Source: Magnetovibrio sp. PR-2
GTDB lineage: Bacteria > Pseudomonadota > Alphaproteobacteria > Rhodospirillales > Magnetovibrionaceae
NCBI RefSeq assembly: GCF_036689815.1
Contig: NZ_JBAHUR010000003.1
Coordinates: 124,001-188,000, forward strand
Length of the DNA: 64,000 nt
Direction of reading: 5' to 3'
Shown: in pieces, positions 18,297 through 26,684 of the stretch
Numbering within the stretch: position 1 is the stretch's first letter
How the letters are laid out: each line of letters opens with the position of its first letter
Made by a program: the position numbers and the translations under genes
The notes under the pieces: generated by a model
What the model was told of the DNA's origin: nothing
The model's database searches: none
Seen by the model: only the letters and a program-made list of their open reading frames with translations

Positions 18297-19415
18297 TTAA
18301 GCCGCTAAGGCTTGGGTGGGGTCTACGAAGTTATAGCCTTGGTCGATGGCGACGGCTTCGTAAGTGATGTTGCCGTGATAAACGTTCAAGCCTTCCAGCA
18401 GATGCGGGTTATCCAACAGCGCTTGTTTGTAGCCCTTGTCGGCGATTTCCAAACCGAACGGTAACGTTGCGTTGTTGAGCGCATAGGTCGACGTGCGCGG
18501 CACGGCGCCCGGCATGTTGGCGACGCAATAGTGCACGATTTCGTCGACGATGTAGGTCGGGTCCGCATGGGTCGTGGCGTGGGAGGTTTCAAAGCATCCG
18601 CCTTGATCGATGGCGACGTCCACCAGGACGGAACCGGCGCGCATGCCGCCAAGCATGTCTTTGGTGACCAACTTCGGCGCCGCTGCCCCTTTGACCAACA
18701 CACCACCAACAACCAAGTCGGAATTCCACACCGTGTCTTCCAATGCGGCAGCGGAGGAATACAAGGTTTTCAACTGTGCGCCGAAGCGGTTGTTGAGGCT
18801 GTTCAACACATTCACGTTGCGGTCCAAAACGGTAACGTCTGCGCCGAGCCCTAAGGCCATTTGGATGGCATTTTCACCCACCACGCCACCGCCGATGATG
18901 GCGACTTTGGCCGGAGCCACACCGGGAACGCCGCCCAGCAATATGCCGGTACCGCCGTGAGCTTTTTCCAAAGCATGTGCGCCCGCTTGGATGGACATGC
19001 GGCCCGCGACTTGGCTCATGGGGGCGAGCAGGGGGAGGCCGCCGTTTGAGCTGGTCACGGTTTCATAAGCGATGCACACTGCACCGCTGCCGACCAAGTC
19101 TTTGGTCTGCGGAGCGTCGGGGGCCAAGTGCAGATAGGTGAACAGGATTTGGTCTTCGCGCAGCATGGCGCGTTCGACCGCTTGGGGTTCTTTCACTTTC
19201 ACAACCATGTCGGCGCGCTCAAAGACGTCCTTGGCGGTGCCGACGATTTCAGCACCAGCCGTTTCGTATGCGGCGTCCATGCACCCGATGCCGGCACCGG
19301 CGTTGGTTTCGACAATGACTTGGTGGCCGTGGGCGATGAATTCGCCAACACTTTCGGGGGTAAGGCCCACCCGGTATTCGTGGTTTTTGATCTCTTTGGG
19401 GACACCGATCAACAT
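18297..19415 (-). CDS. ald: Alanine dehydrogenase
   Basis: A 372-aa NAD-dependent enzyme converting L-alanine to pyruvate and ammonium. The N-terminus [21 protein letters not shown], the KVKEPQ segment with substrate Lys, and the Rossmann region [24 protein letters not shown] are diagnostic. Length is typical (about 370). It is divergently transcribed from an Lrp/AsnC regulator with a 176-bp intergenic region carrying a perfect inverted repeat, suggesting amino-acid-responsive local control. Confidence 0.96.
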   Translation of the reverse strand: MLIGVPKEIKNHEYRVGLTPESVGEFIAHGHQVIVETNAGAGIGCMDAAYETAGAEIVGTAKDVFERADMVVKVKEPQAVERAMLREDQILFTYLHLAPDAPQTKDLVGSGAVCIAYETVTSSNGGLPLLAPMSQVAGRMSIQAGAHALEKAHGGTGILLGGVPGVAPAKVAIIGGGVVGENAIQMALGLGADVTVLDRNVNVLNSLNNRFGAQLKTLYSSAAALEDTVWNSDLVVGGVLVKGAAAPKLVTKDMLGGMRAGSVLVDVAIDQGGCFETSHATTHADPTYIVDEIVHYCVANMPGAVPRTSTYALNNATLPFGLEIADKGYKQALLDNPHLLEGLNVYHGNITYEAVAIDQGYNFVDPTQALAA

Positions 19416-19535
19416 GGCTGCGTACTCCTGAACTTCAACGGTTGGTGTGTTCGAATGTGTTGAATACAGACTAGGAGAAAACGGACGAAAGGTGCTTGCA
19501 AAGATGCGTGATAATTGCCCAACAATGGTGTATTC

Positions 19536-19560
19536 TGCGTCAAAATATACTTATGACGCA
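19536..19560. promoter_or_regulatory. Candidate Lrp-type operator in ald/lrp intergenic region
   Basis: Perfect 7-bp inverted repeat TGCGTCA-N11-TGACGCA in an AT-rich spacer, 32 bp upstream of the regulator start and about 120 bp upstream of ald. AsnC-family dimers bind such AT-rich dyads. The assignment rests on symmetry and position only. Confidence 0.6.
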
Positions 19561-19591
19561 ATAATATGCGAATATTAGAAAGGTCTATGCA

Positions 19592-20083
19592 ATGAGTGCC
19601 CTTGACGCAATCGACATGCGGATTCTGTCGGCCCTGCAAATCGACGGGCGCATCACCAACCAGGATTTGGCGGATCAGGTGAATTTATCGCCGTCCGCCT
19701 GCCTGCGCCGGGTGCGCCGCTTGGAAGACGACGGCATTATTGACGGCTATGGTGCGCAGCTCAATCCCAAGGCGGTGGGGCGGTCGTCCAACATCTTCAT
19801 CGAAATCACCCTGTCGGGCCAAAGCGAGGATATTTTGGACGCCTTCGAGGCGGCGATCGCCAAAGTCCCGGACGTGATGGAGTGTTATTTGATGGCGGGC
19901 CAAGCCGATTATTTGGTGCGCGTCGCAGTAAGTTCAGCGGAAGATTACGAACGCATCCACAAAACCTATCTGTCACGCTTGCCGGGGATTGCACAAATCC
20001 GCTCCATCTTCACCATGCGCACGGTGTGTAAGAAGCAAGGCTTTGCTTTGGATGAAGAGAACCTTGCGTTGATTGTAGCTTAA
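19592..20083 (+). CDS. Lrp/AsnC-family transcriptional regulator
   Basis: A 163-aa regulator. The N-terminal helix-turn-helix (residues about 5-65, LDAIDMRILSALQIDGRITNQDLADQVNLSPSACLRRVRRLEDDGII) is followed by an alpha/beta RAM ligand-binding domain (about 70-150). Divergent pairing with ald implies it is the alanine-responsive activator AldR/Lrp type. It probably binds the dyad at 19536-19560 and may autoregulate. Confidence 0.93.
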   Translation: MSALDAIDMRILSALQIDGRITNQDLADQVNLSPSACLRRVRRLEDDGIIDGYGAQLNPKAVGRSSNIFIEITLSGQSEDILDAFEAAIAKVPDVMECYLMAGQADYLVRVAVSSAEDYERIHKTYLSRLPGIAQIRSIFTMRTVCKKQGFALDEENLALIVA

Positions 20084-20150
20084 CGCGTGTGTTACTCATT
20101 GATGGAAGCCAAGACGTGTTTTCACAGGCGCAGTAAAGGCAGTTTCAGAC

Positions 20151-20741
20151 GTGTCTCCGGATAAATTTCTCGAAAAAGCGAAACCGATTGCGGACAAGGC
20201 CCGCCAGCTTGCCTCAAAAGCGAAGCCACTGGCCGAGAAGGCGCGACCGTTCGCACAGATGACGAGACCGTTTGCAGACAAAGCGAAGCCGCTTGCCGCC
20301 AAGGCGAAACCGTTTCTCGAAATGCCGATTTTCTGGGCCATTGGCGGGGCCTGTGTCGCGGGCGGTATTTTTGCGTACACCTATTTCGGCAATGCTTTAC
20401 CTGAAAAGCCCGTTGCCGATGCGTCGACGAGCTATGTTTTGCCCCGTTGCGATAGCGAAAAGGTGGTTTCCATCACGACTAAAATCATGCGCGAAGCTCT
20501 TGAAAAGAACGGCCATACGATCTCAGAGCTTGAGTTGGGCAAATTTACCCAGCTCTATGGCTCGGTCGACGATGCCTACCGTTTTTGTGAAGCGGATATG
20601 CGTTTTAATGGTAACGAGCTGGGCTTATATATTCGCATGAACTGGTCCGACAAAACCACGCGCGATTTAAAGATTGTTGCCAACACCAATAAACGCGCCG
20701 TGATCACGGTCCCTGAGCACGGAACGCTGCTTCAAGACTAA
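20151..20741 (+). CDS. Unrecognised bitopic membrane protein with repetitive Lys/Ala/Pro N-terminus
   Basis: A 196-aa protein starting at GTG 20151. Residues 5-56 are built from an about 7-residue repeat of the form (A/K)-KP-(L/F)-A-x-K-A, varied eight or so times (KAKPIADKAR, KAKPLAEKAR, MTRPFADKAK). One membrane helix follows (about 60-80, FWAIGGACVAGGIFAYTYFG). A C-terminal domain of about 110 residues has two cysteines (PRCDSEK and RFCEADM) and looks folded. I do not recognise the family. It is preceded by the Lrp-type gene and followed by the ArsC-like gene at short distance. Confidence 0.75.
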   Translation: MSPDKFLEKAKPIADKARQLASKAKPLAEKARPFAQMTRPFADKAKPLAAKAKPFLEMPIFWAIGGACVAGGIFAYTYFGNALPEKPVADASTSYVLPRCDSEKVVSITTKIMREALEKNGHTISELELGKFTQLYGSVDDAYRFCEADMRFNGNELGLYIRMNWSDKTTRDLKIVANTNKRAVITVPEHGTLLQD

Positions 20742-20819
20742 AGGCTATGAAAATTGGACCTGTACGCTATAGTGCGGCCTCTACCGGGCGTTGGGGAACG
20801 TCGGAGGACTGAGCGCACC

Positions 20820-21254
20820 ATGCGTGTCGAATTTTATGAAAAGCCGGGCTGCAAGGGTAACGCCAAGCAGCGCGCCCGCTTGGCAGAGCTGGGCTATACC
20901 CTAGATGTCAAAGATATGTTGAGCGAACCGTGGACGGCGGACACCTTGCGCCCGTTTTTCGGCTCCCAACCCGTCACGGATTGGTTCAACCAAAGCGCCG
21001 TGAAAGTCAAAAAAGGCATCATCGATCCTGCATCGTTCGATGAAAATGGGGCGTTGGAGACCTTAATGGCCGAACCGATGTTGATCCGCCGCCCGCTGAT
21101 GCGCACCGAAAAAGGATCTGCTGCGGGTTTTCAACCGGGGCCCATCCTGGCGGCCATCGGCATCGATATTCCCAGTGATGAGACCATCACCGAAGGCTGT
21201 CAACGCGCACCCGGTGAAAAGCACAGCTGTCAGCCGCCTAAGTCGGGCGCCTAA
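20820..21254 (+). CDS. ArsC/Spx-like thioredoxin-fold protein (nitrogenase-associated type)
   Basis: A 144-aa protein with a thioredoxin-like start, RVEFYEKPGCKGNAKQRARL. The single Cys sits in a PGCKGN context, similar to the ArsC-family proteins annotated as nitrogenase-associated or NifO-like. VKKGIIDPASFDENGALETLMAEPMLIRRPLM matches the ArsC-type second half. The last 30 residues contain two cysteines. I chose the ATG at 20820 (ribosome site TCGGAGGA) over a start 66 bp earlier. Enzymatic role is unknown; no nif genes are visible nearby. Confidence 0.75.
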   Translation: MRVEFYEKPGCKGNAKQRARLAELGYTLDVKDMLSEPWTADTLRPFFGSQPVTDWFNQSAVKVKKGIIDPASFDENGALETLMAEPMLIRRPLMRTEKGSAAGFQPGPILAAIGIDIPSDETITEGCQRAPGEKHSCQPPKSGA

Positions 21255-21720
21255 ACCTTAACGAAGCGCTGAATAACCCATTTGACGCTCAAGCCCTGAA
21301 CCAGGACCGAGAAGACGACCGCGACATATGTTGTGGCGACGATCATGTCCTTTTGTGGAACGTCGGGCAGGGACAGGACGAGTGCGACGGAGATCCCGCC
21401 GCGCAGGTCCAAGCTGGCATCAAAGCAATGGCGGTCTTGCGTTTGAGCAGCTGTTCCAAGTCCACATGCATCGCGCCCGCAAACAGTAAGAAGCTCAAAA
21501 ACACCTTCACCAGGGTGTCGTAAAAATCGATCCCTGCAATGGCCGTGCGCACGGTTTCGCCGACGCCAAGGGCGGGGGCTAAGGCATCACGGCCAAGGAC
21601 GCCGAGAGTGAGATGACAAGCAAGGCGATGGTGCTGGGCAATTTGAGTACGTAGTAGTTGGTGGTCCTAAAAAAGGCAATCACGACCAATCAAATGGCAA
21701 AAATATCAATGAATTCCATT
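21251..21720 (-). pseudogene. Decayed CPA1-type cation:proton antiporter
   Basis: Reading the minus strand from 21720, the frame begins MEFIDIFAI, hits an in-frame stop, and continues LVVIAFFRTTNYYVLKLPST. That resembles the first helix and loop of NhaP-type antiporters. A shifted frame then gives FLSFLLFAGAMHVDLEQLLKRK (second helix). After another shift the sequence jumps to a C-terminal GGISVALVLSLPDVP and VVFSVLVQGLSVKWVIQRF. Family members are about 400 aa or longer; only about 155 codons remain, so the middle is deleted as well as frameshifted. Similarity is judged by eye. Confidence 0.75.
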
Positions 21721-21727
21721 TCTTTCC

Positions 21728-22585
21728 TTAAGTGATACTTTTACCTTGTTTGCCGGCAATGTCTTGAATGAATTGCCACGCCACCCGGCCCGAGCGGGCA
21801 CCGCGGGTCATGGACCATTCAAGGGCTTGGCCGCGCAAGTCATCCGTAGTGATGTCCAAAGCGAAATGTTCGGCGTAACCTTCGCATATGGCGAAGTAGG
21901 TGGCTTGGTCCAAATTGTGAAAACCAAGCCACAGCCCGAAGCGGTCGGACAGGGAGACTTTTTCTTCCACCGACTCGGACGGATTGATGGCGGTTGAGCG
22001 CTCATTTTCGATCATGTCGCGGGCCATCAAGTGGCGGCGGTTGGACGTGGCGTAGAAAATCACGTTGTCCGGGCGCCCTTCGACACCGCCTTCCAGCACG
22101 GCTTTGAGCGACTTGTAGTGGGCGTCGTCGGCGTCAAACGACAAGTCGTCGCAAAAGATGATCGCGCGCCTGTCTGAGCTGCGCAAAATTTCCAGCAATT
22201 GGGGCAGGGTGGGGATGTCTTCGCGGTGGATTTCCACCAACAAAACAGGGACTTCGCGCCCTAAATTGATTTCAGCATGGGCCGCTTTGACCAGCGAGCT
22301 TTTGCCCGTGCCGCGCGCCCCCCAAAGCAGCGCGTTGTTGGCGGGCGCGTTGTCTGCGAATTGGTGGGTATTGGCCAACAAGGTCTCGGCTTGGCTTTCA
22401 ATCCCTTTGAGCAAGCTGATGGCCACGCGGTTGACCTTTTTGACCGGGGCCAAGCGCGCCCCCTCGGCGTGCCAGACAAAAGCGTCGGCTTGGGTGAGGT
22501 CATTGTCAGACTTTTGGGTCCCGGACAGGGCCTCAAGTGCGGTGGCAATGCGTTCTAAAAGGGGCTTTAAAGCGTGGTTTGTCAT
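21728..22585 (-). CDS. DUF815-family AAA+ ATPase
   Basis: A 285-aa P-loop ATPase. Walker A is GARGTGKSS at residues 89-97, Walker B is AIIFCDDLSF, and a sensor-like segment NVIFYATSNRRHL follows. These, with DRFGLWLGFHNLDQATYFAI near the C-terminus, match the DUF815 family, whose biological role is not established. It is divergent from yajC, an arrangement seen in other alphaproteobacteria. Confidence 0.88.
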   Translation of the reverse strand: MTNHALKPLLERIATALEALSGTQKSDNDLTQADAFVWHAEGARLAPVKKVNRVAISLLKGIESQAETLLANTHQFADNAPANNALLWGARGTGKSSLVKAAHAEINLGREVPVLLVEIHREDIPTLPQLLEILRSSDRRAIIFCDDLSFDADDAHYKSLKAVLEGGVEGRPDNVIFYATSNRRHLMARDMIENERSTAINPSESVEEKVSLSDRFGLWLGFHNLDQATYFAICEGYAEHFALDITTDDLRGQALEWSMTRGARSGRVAWQFIQDIAGKQGKSIT

Positions 22586-22757
22586 GGTTTTGGACGGTAA
22601 AGCGCGAAAATCGTCCCGTCAATCTTAAGAAAGCAGCAAAAAGGGCTTTTGAGCGTTTGCACAATGGCCCCATCCGGCTATATATTCCGCAGTCGAATTT
22701 CAACGGCCCGGCCCCCAAGATATTAATCATATGAGCCGGGCGTTCTAGGAGTACATT

Positions 22758-23153
22758 ATGCTGATTTCCGAAGCTTATGCGCAAGCAGCCGGTGGCGCCG
22801 GTGGCGGTGACCTTTTTGCCCAATTGATGCCTCTGGTGCTGATCTTTGTGGTGTTCTATTTCCTGCTGATCCGTCCGCAGCAGCAACGCATGAAAAAGCA
22901 CAAGGAAATGCTAGGCACGTTGCGTCGCGGTGACAAGGTCGTGACCGGTGGCGGTATCGTCGCCAAAGTGACCAAGGTCCGCGAAGACAACGACGTTGAG
23001 CTGGAAATCGCCGACGGCGTCAAAATCACCGTTGTGCGCGACACAATCGCGACGGTCGAAGCCAAAACCGAAGCTGCCGACAGCGCAGGCTCCGGTGGCG
23101 ACAAGGGTGAAGGCGAAAAGAAGGGCGGCTTGAAAAAGCTGCTGGGCGGCTGA
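22758..23153 (+). CDS. yajC: Sec translocon accessory protein YajC
   Basis: A 131-aa protein with a single membrane helix (residues about 18-38, MPLVLIFVVFYFLLIRPQQQR) and the conserved RPQQ(K/Q)RMKKH and GDKVVTGGGIVAKV motifs. It associates with SecDF and YidC. The C-terminal tail is Gly/Lys/Glu rich. It is the first gene of the yajC-secD-secF operon, with ribosome site AGGAGT. Confidence 0.96.
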   Translation: MLISEAYAQAAGGAGGGDLFAQLMPLVLIFVVFYFLLIRPQQQRMKKHKEMLGTLRRGDKVVTGGGIVAKVTKVREDNDVELEIADGVKITVVRDTIATVEAKTEAADSAGSGGDKGEGEKKGGLKKLLGG

Positions 23154-23214
23154 TCTCAGCCCCTTTCGTTTGACGGATAGTTCTCACACACCCCTCATCT
23201 AGGGAAGGCATCTC

Positions 23215-24798
23215 ATGCTGAAGATTGAAACATGGAAGCTCGCGGTTGTCGGCTTGTTGTTGGCGCTGGGCGTCGCGTTCGCGGCCCCCAACTTGCTGGA
23301 TGAAGAAACGGCAGCCAACCTTCCCGATGTTTTGCCCAACAAGCAAATCAGTTTGGGTCTCGACCTGCAAGGTGGTTCGCACATCTTGTTGGAAGTCGAA
23401 GTCGGTGTGGTTGTGGAAGAACGCTTGGAAGCCTTAAAGGATTCCATCCGCGCCGAAATGCGCAAAGAACGGATTAGGTACACCGGGCTTCGCGCTGGCG
23501 GCACGGGCGTTTCCGTGATGATCAAGGACTTAGGCCGCGCCGAAAAAGCTTACGAAATCATTCGTGGTCTTGACGTTGGGTTTGAAACCGATTTGGGCGA
23601 CAACGGTTCGATCACCATGAATTTGACTGAGCAAGCTTTGAAAGAGCGCCGCATCCAAGCCGTCGATCAGTCCATCGAAATCGTGCGCCGTCGTATTGAC
23701 CCGCAAGGTGTGAAAGAACCCACCATCACCCGCCAGGGCGAAGACCGCATCTTGCTGCAAGTCCCGGGTGAAGACGATCCCGAACAGCTCAAAAAACTTT
23801 TGGGTCAAACGGCGAAGCTGACGTTCCATCTGTTGGATCACAAGAACTCTGTTGCCGAAGCCATGGCCGGGCGTATTCCGCCGGGATCCATGTTGCTGCC
23901 GTCCATTGACGAATACGACAGCGCAGGACGTCCACGCATGTACTTGTTGAAAAAACGCGTGGCGGTGAGCGGCGACACGTTGGTGTCTGCTTCGCTGGGT
24001 TTTGACGAAGCCAACCGTCCCGCGGTGAACTTCCGCTTAGATGCTTTGGGCGGCAAGAAGTTCGCCGACATTACGCGCCAAAACCTGGGCAAACCGTTTG
24101 CCATTGTTTTGGACAACAAAGTGCTGAGCGCACCGACCATTCAGGGCATTATCCCCGGTGGCTCCGGGCAGATCACGTCAGGCACGTTCACCACGGAAAG
24201 CGCCAAAGAGCTCGCACTTTTGCTGAGCGCTGGTGCACTGCCGGCACCTTTGACGGTGTTGGAAGAACGCTCCGTCGGTCCAGGGCTGGGCCAAGACAGT
24301 GTGGAGGCGGGCAAAATCGCCTCCATGATCGGTCTGGCTGCGGTGATCGTGTTCATGGTGATCTACTACGGGCGCTTCGGTGTGTTTGCCGACGTGGCGC
24401 TGATCACCAACATGATTTTGATTGTCGCCATGTTGTCGGCCTTTGGGGCAACCCTGACACTTCCGGGCATTGCGGGCATTGTGCTCACCATCGGTATGGC
24501 GGTGGACGCCAACGTGTTGGTGTTTGAGCGCATCCGTGAAGAACTCAAGACTGGGCGCGGTGTTATGTCTGCCGTGGACAACGGCTACAAACGCGCGTTC
24601 GGCACCATTATCGACGCCAACATCACCACGTTGATTGCAGCGACGTTGCTGTTCGCGTTCGGCTCCGGCCCGGTGCAGGGCTTTGCCGTGACGCTGGCCA
24701 TTGGCATCATTTCATCCATGTTCACCGCCATTTGGGTCACACGCATCCAAGTGGTCTTGTGGTTGCGCAAAACGCGCCCACAGACATTGCGGATTTGA
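23215..24798 (+). CDS. secD: Protein translocase subunit SecD
   Basis: A 527-aa RND-type membrane protein that uses proton motive force to help Sec export. It has an N-terminal helix, a large periplasmic P1 domain with the LGLDLQGGSHILLEVE signature, and six-helix transmembrane motifs (GIVLTIGMAVDANVLVFERIREEL). Length is close to standard for the short alphaproteobacterial form. secF follows after 16 bp. Confidence 0.97.
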   Translation: MLKIETWKLAVVGLLLALGVAFAAPNLLDEETAANLPDVLPNKQISLGLDLQGGSHILLEVEVGVVVEERLEALKDSIRAEMRKERIRYTGLRAGGTGVSVMIKDLGRAEKAYEIIRGLDVGFETDLGDNGSITMNLTEQALKERRIQAVDQSIEIVRRRIDPQGVKEPTITRQGEDRILLQVPGEDDPEQLKKLLGQTAKLTFHLLDHKNSVAEAMAGRIPPGSMLLPSIDEYDSAGRPRMYLLKKRVAVSGDTLVSASLGFDEANRPAVNFRLDALGGKKFADITRQNLGKPFAIVLDNKVLSAPTIQGIIPGGSGQITSGTFTTESAKELALLLSAGALPAPLTVLEERSVGPGLGQDSVEAGKIASMIGLAAVIVFMVIYYGRFGVFADVALITNMILIVAMLSAFGATLTLPGIAGIVLTIGMAVDANVLVFERIREELKTGRGVMSAVDNGYKRAFGTIIDANITTLIAATLLFAFGSGPVQGFAVTLAIGIISSMFTAIWVTRIQVVLWLRKTRPQTLRI

Positions 24799-24814
24799 GG
24801 AGAGGATTTTAGAC

Positions 24815-25750
24815 ATGCGGATTAGACTTCTCCCTGAACATCCCGACTTCGGCTTCTTGAAACGCCGGATGATCTTCTTTGCGTTCTCCGTCATTTTGAC
24901 GGCGGCCTCCATCGGCCTGTTCCTGTCCAAGGGCTTGAGCTACGGCATCGATTTCACCGGCGGCATCATGATCGAAGTGAAAACGCCCGAACCCAACCAA
25001 ATTGGTGATATGCGTGTGAAATTGAAGGGCTTAGGCCTGGGCTCGGTTGAACTGCAAGAGTTCGGCGCACCTGACGACATTCTCATCCGCATCCAAGCGC
25101 AAGAGGGCGGCGAAAAAGCCAATGCAGTGGCTGTAAAAGCCGTGAAGGAAGCCCTGGGCGAGGGTGTTGAATACCGTCGCACCGAACTGGTCGGCCCGAA
25201 AGTTTCCGACGAGCTGTTTTGGAACGGTGTCTATGCTGTGGTCTCAGCCATCTTGGCGATCTTGGTCTACATCTGGTTCCGCTTCGAATGGCAGTTTGGC
25301 TTAGGTGCTGTTGTGGCGTTGAGCCACGACGTGATTTCGACCATCGGTATATTCTCGCTGATGGGGCTGGAGTTTAATCTAGCCACTGTGGCGGCTGTTT
25401 TGACCATTGCGGGTTATTCCATCAACGACACCGTGGTCGTGTTCGACCGGGTGCGGGAGAACTTGCGTAAGTACAAAACCAAGCCCATGGAAGAGCTGTT
25501 GAACGAAAGTGCCAACGAAACTTTGTCGCGTACTGTGATGACGTCGTTGACCACCATGCTGGCTTTGGTGGCGCTGTACTTCCTCGGCGGTGAGATCATC
25601 CGTGACTTCGCGTTCGCCATGATCTGGGGCGTGTTGATCGGGACGTATTCGTCCGTGTGCTTGGCGGTTCCGCTACTTTTGCACTTGGGTGTGGAACGTC
25701 GCTCCGGCGAAGACGAAGACAAAGACAGCAAGATCGAACAAACCGCTTAA
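24815..25750 (+). CDS. secF: Protein translocase subunit SecF
   Basis: A 311-aa partner of SecD. Signatures are YGIDFTGGIMIEV in the periplasmic domain and ATVAAVLTIAGYSINDTVVVFDRVREN in the membrane core. The ATG at 24815 follows a strong GAGGAGAGG ribosome site; an upstream frame start inside secD is not credible. It ends in an acidic tail. The Mth938-like gene begins 11 bp downstream. Confidence 0.97.
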   Translation: MRIRLLPEHPDFGFLKRRMIFFAFSVILTAASIGLFLSKGLSYGIDFTGGIMIEVKTPEPNQIGDMRVKLKGLGLGSVELQEFGAPDDILIRIQAQEGGEKANAVAVKAVKEALGEGVEYRRTELVGPKVSDELFWNGVYAVVSAILAILVYIWFRFEWQFGLGAVVALSHDVISTIGIFSLMGLEFNLATVAAVLTIAGYSINDTVVVFDRVRENLRKYKTKPMEELLNESANETLSRTVMTSLTTMLALVALYFLGGEIIRDFAFAMIWGVLIGTYSSVCLAVPLLLHLGVERRSGEDEDKDSKIEQTA

Positions 25751-25761
25751 GGCGTTTCGAC

Positions 25762-26133
25762 ATGTCGCTCGACATCACTCCGAAGGTCCCCAAAGACCGC
25801 CAAATCGTCAACGGCTACGGCGATGGCGGCTTTACCATCACGCACGAAAGCTATTCGGGCGCGGTTTTGGTGTTTTTGAATGAGACGGTGGCGTGGTCTG
25901 GGGATATTACCTTAGAAGGTTTGAAACCTGTTATAGATCATCCCTCAAAGCCTGAGATTTTGGTTGTTGGGTGCGGGCCCGAATTTTGCCTTGCCCCCGA
26001 AGAGCTTCGCGCTCAACTGAACGATCACGGCATTGTTTTGGAATGGATGGACACGGCGGCGGCGTGCCGCACGTTCAATATTCTCGCCATTGAAGAGCGC
26101 CCCGTCGCGGCGGCTCTTGTTGCTGTGGAGTAG
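25762..26133 (+). CDS. Mth938-like protein (NDUFAF3 family)
   Basis: A 123-aa protein of the Mth938/DUF498 fold. The patterns INGYGDGGFTI, WS(G)DITLEGL, EILVVGCGPEFCLAPEELRAQL and GIVLEWMDTAAACRTFNILAIEERPVAAAL are characteristic. The mitochondrial relative NDUFAF3 is a complex I assembly factor, and alphaproteobacterial members sit next to secDF, as here. The ATG at 25762 lies just after secF; starts inside secF are rejected. The function in bacteria is not established. Confidence 0.9.
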   Translation: MSLDITPKVPKDRQIVNGYGDGGFTITHESYSGAVLVFLNETVAWSGDITLEGLKPVIDHPSKPEILVVGCGPEFCLAPEELRAQLNDHGIVLEWMDTAAACRTFNILAIEERPVAAALVAVE

Positions 26134-26142
26134 GGGAAAGTG

Positions 26143-26571
26143 ATGAAACGTTTTGTGTTCGCGTTTTTGGGCTGTGTGCTTTGGCTGTCGCCTGCCATGG
26201 CCGTAGACGATCGCCAAGTGATCGAGCTGAGCAAAGATCAGCGCGACCGGGTGCTGACGCAAATGCGGGGCTTTTTGGAAGCGGTGCAGGACATCGTTTT
26301 GGCGACCTCTGAGGGGGACATGGAAGCTGTGAAAGAGGCCGCAATCCAATATGGCATGGGACATCATGGTCAACCCGGTCAACGCGGTTTGGGTGTCGGG
26401 CGCATGGCGCCCCCGGAATTTCGTCAAATGGGGCGTAGCACGCACTTGGCCTTTGACGAATTGGCGCAAGCCGCCGAATTTGGCCCGCAAATGGTGTTGG
26501 AAGATCTGGGTGTGTTGATGTCCAATTGCACCGGCTGTCATGCAACGTTCCGCTTGGTGGAAAAGCCCTAG
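26143..26571 (+). CDS. Exported c-type cytochrome, cytochrome c'-like
   Basis: A 142-aa protein with a cleavable signal peptide (MKRFVFAFLGCVLWLSPAMA) and a mostly helical body. A single heme motif, CTGCH, lies near the C-terminus (SNCTGCHATFRL). A C-terminal CxxCH in a small helical exported protein is the layout of class II cytochromes c/c'. Ligand or electron-transfer role is unknown. I chose ATG 26143; a GTG directly before it is possible. Confidence 0.78.
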   Translation: MKRFVFAFLGCVLWLSPAMAVDDRQVIELSKDQRDRVLTQMRGFLEAVQDIVLATSEGDMEAVKEAAIQYGMGHHGQPGQRGLGVGRMAPPEFRQMGRSTHLAFDELAQAAEFGPQMVLEDLGVLMSNCTGCHATFRLVEKP

Positions 26572-26684
26572 AATAAGTCCTGCGAAAAAGGCTTCAAACC
26601 TGTGGCAAAAACAGGTATGGTCTAGCCTTCGTAAAAGCGTGTTGAATCAATGCGCTATGGTTTTATGGTCGCGTAGGGGCTGAA

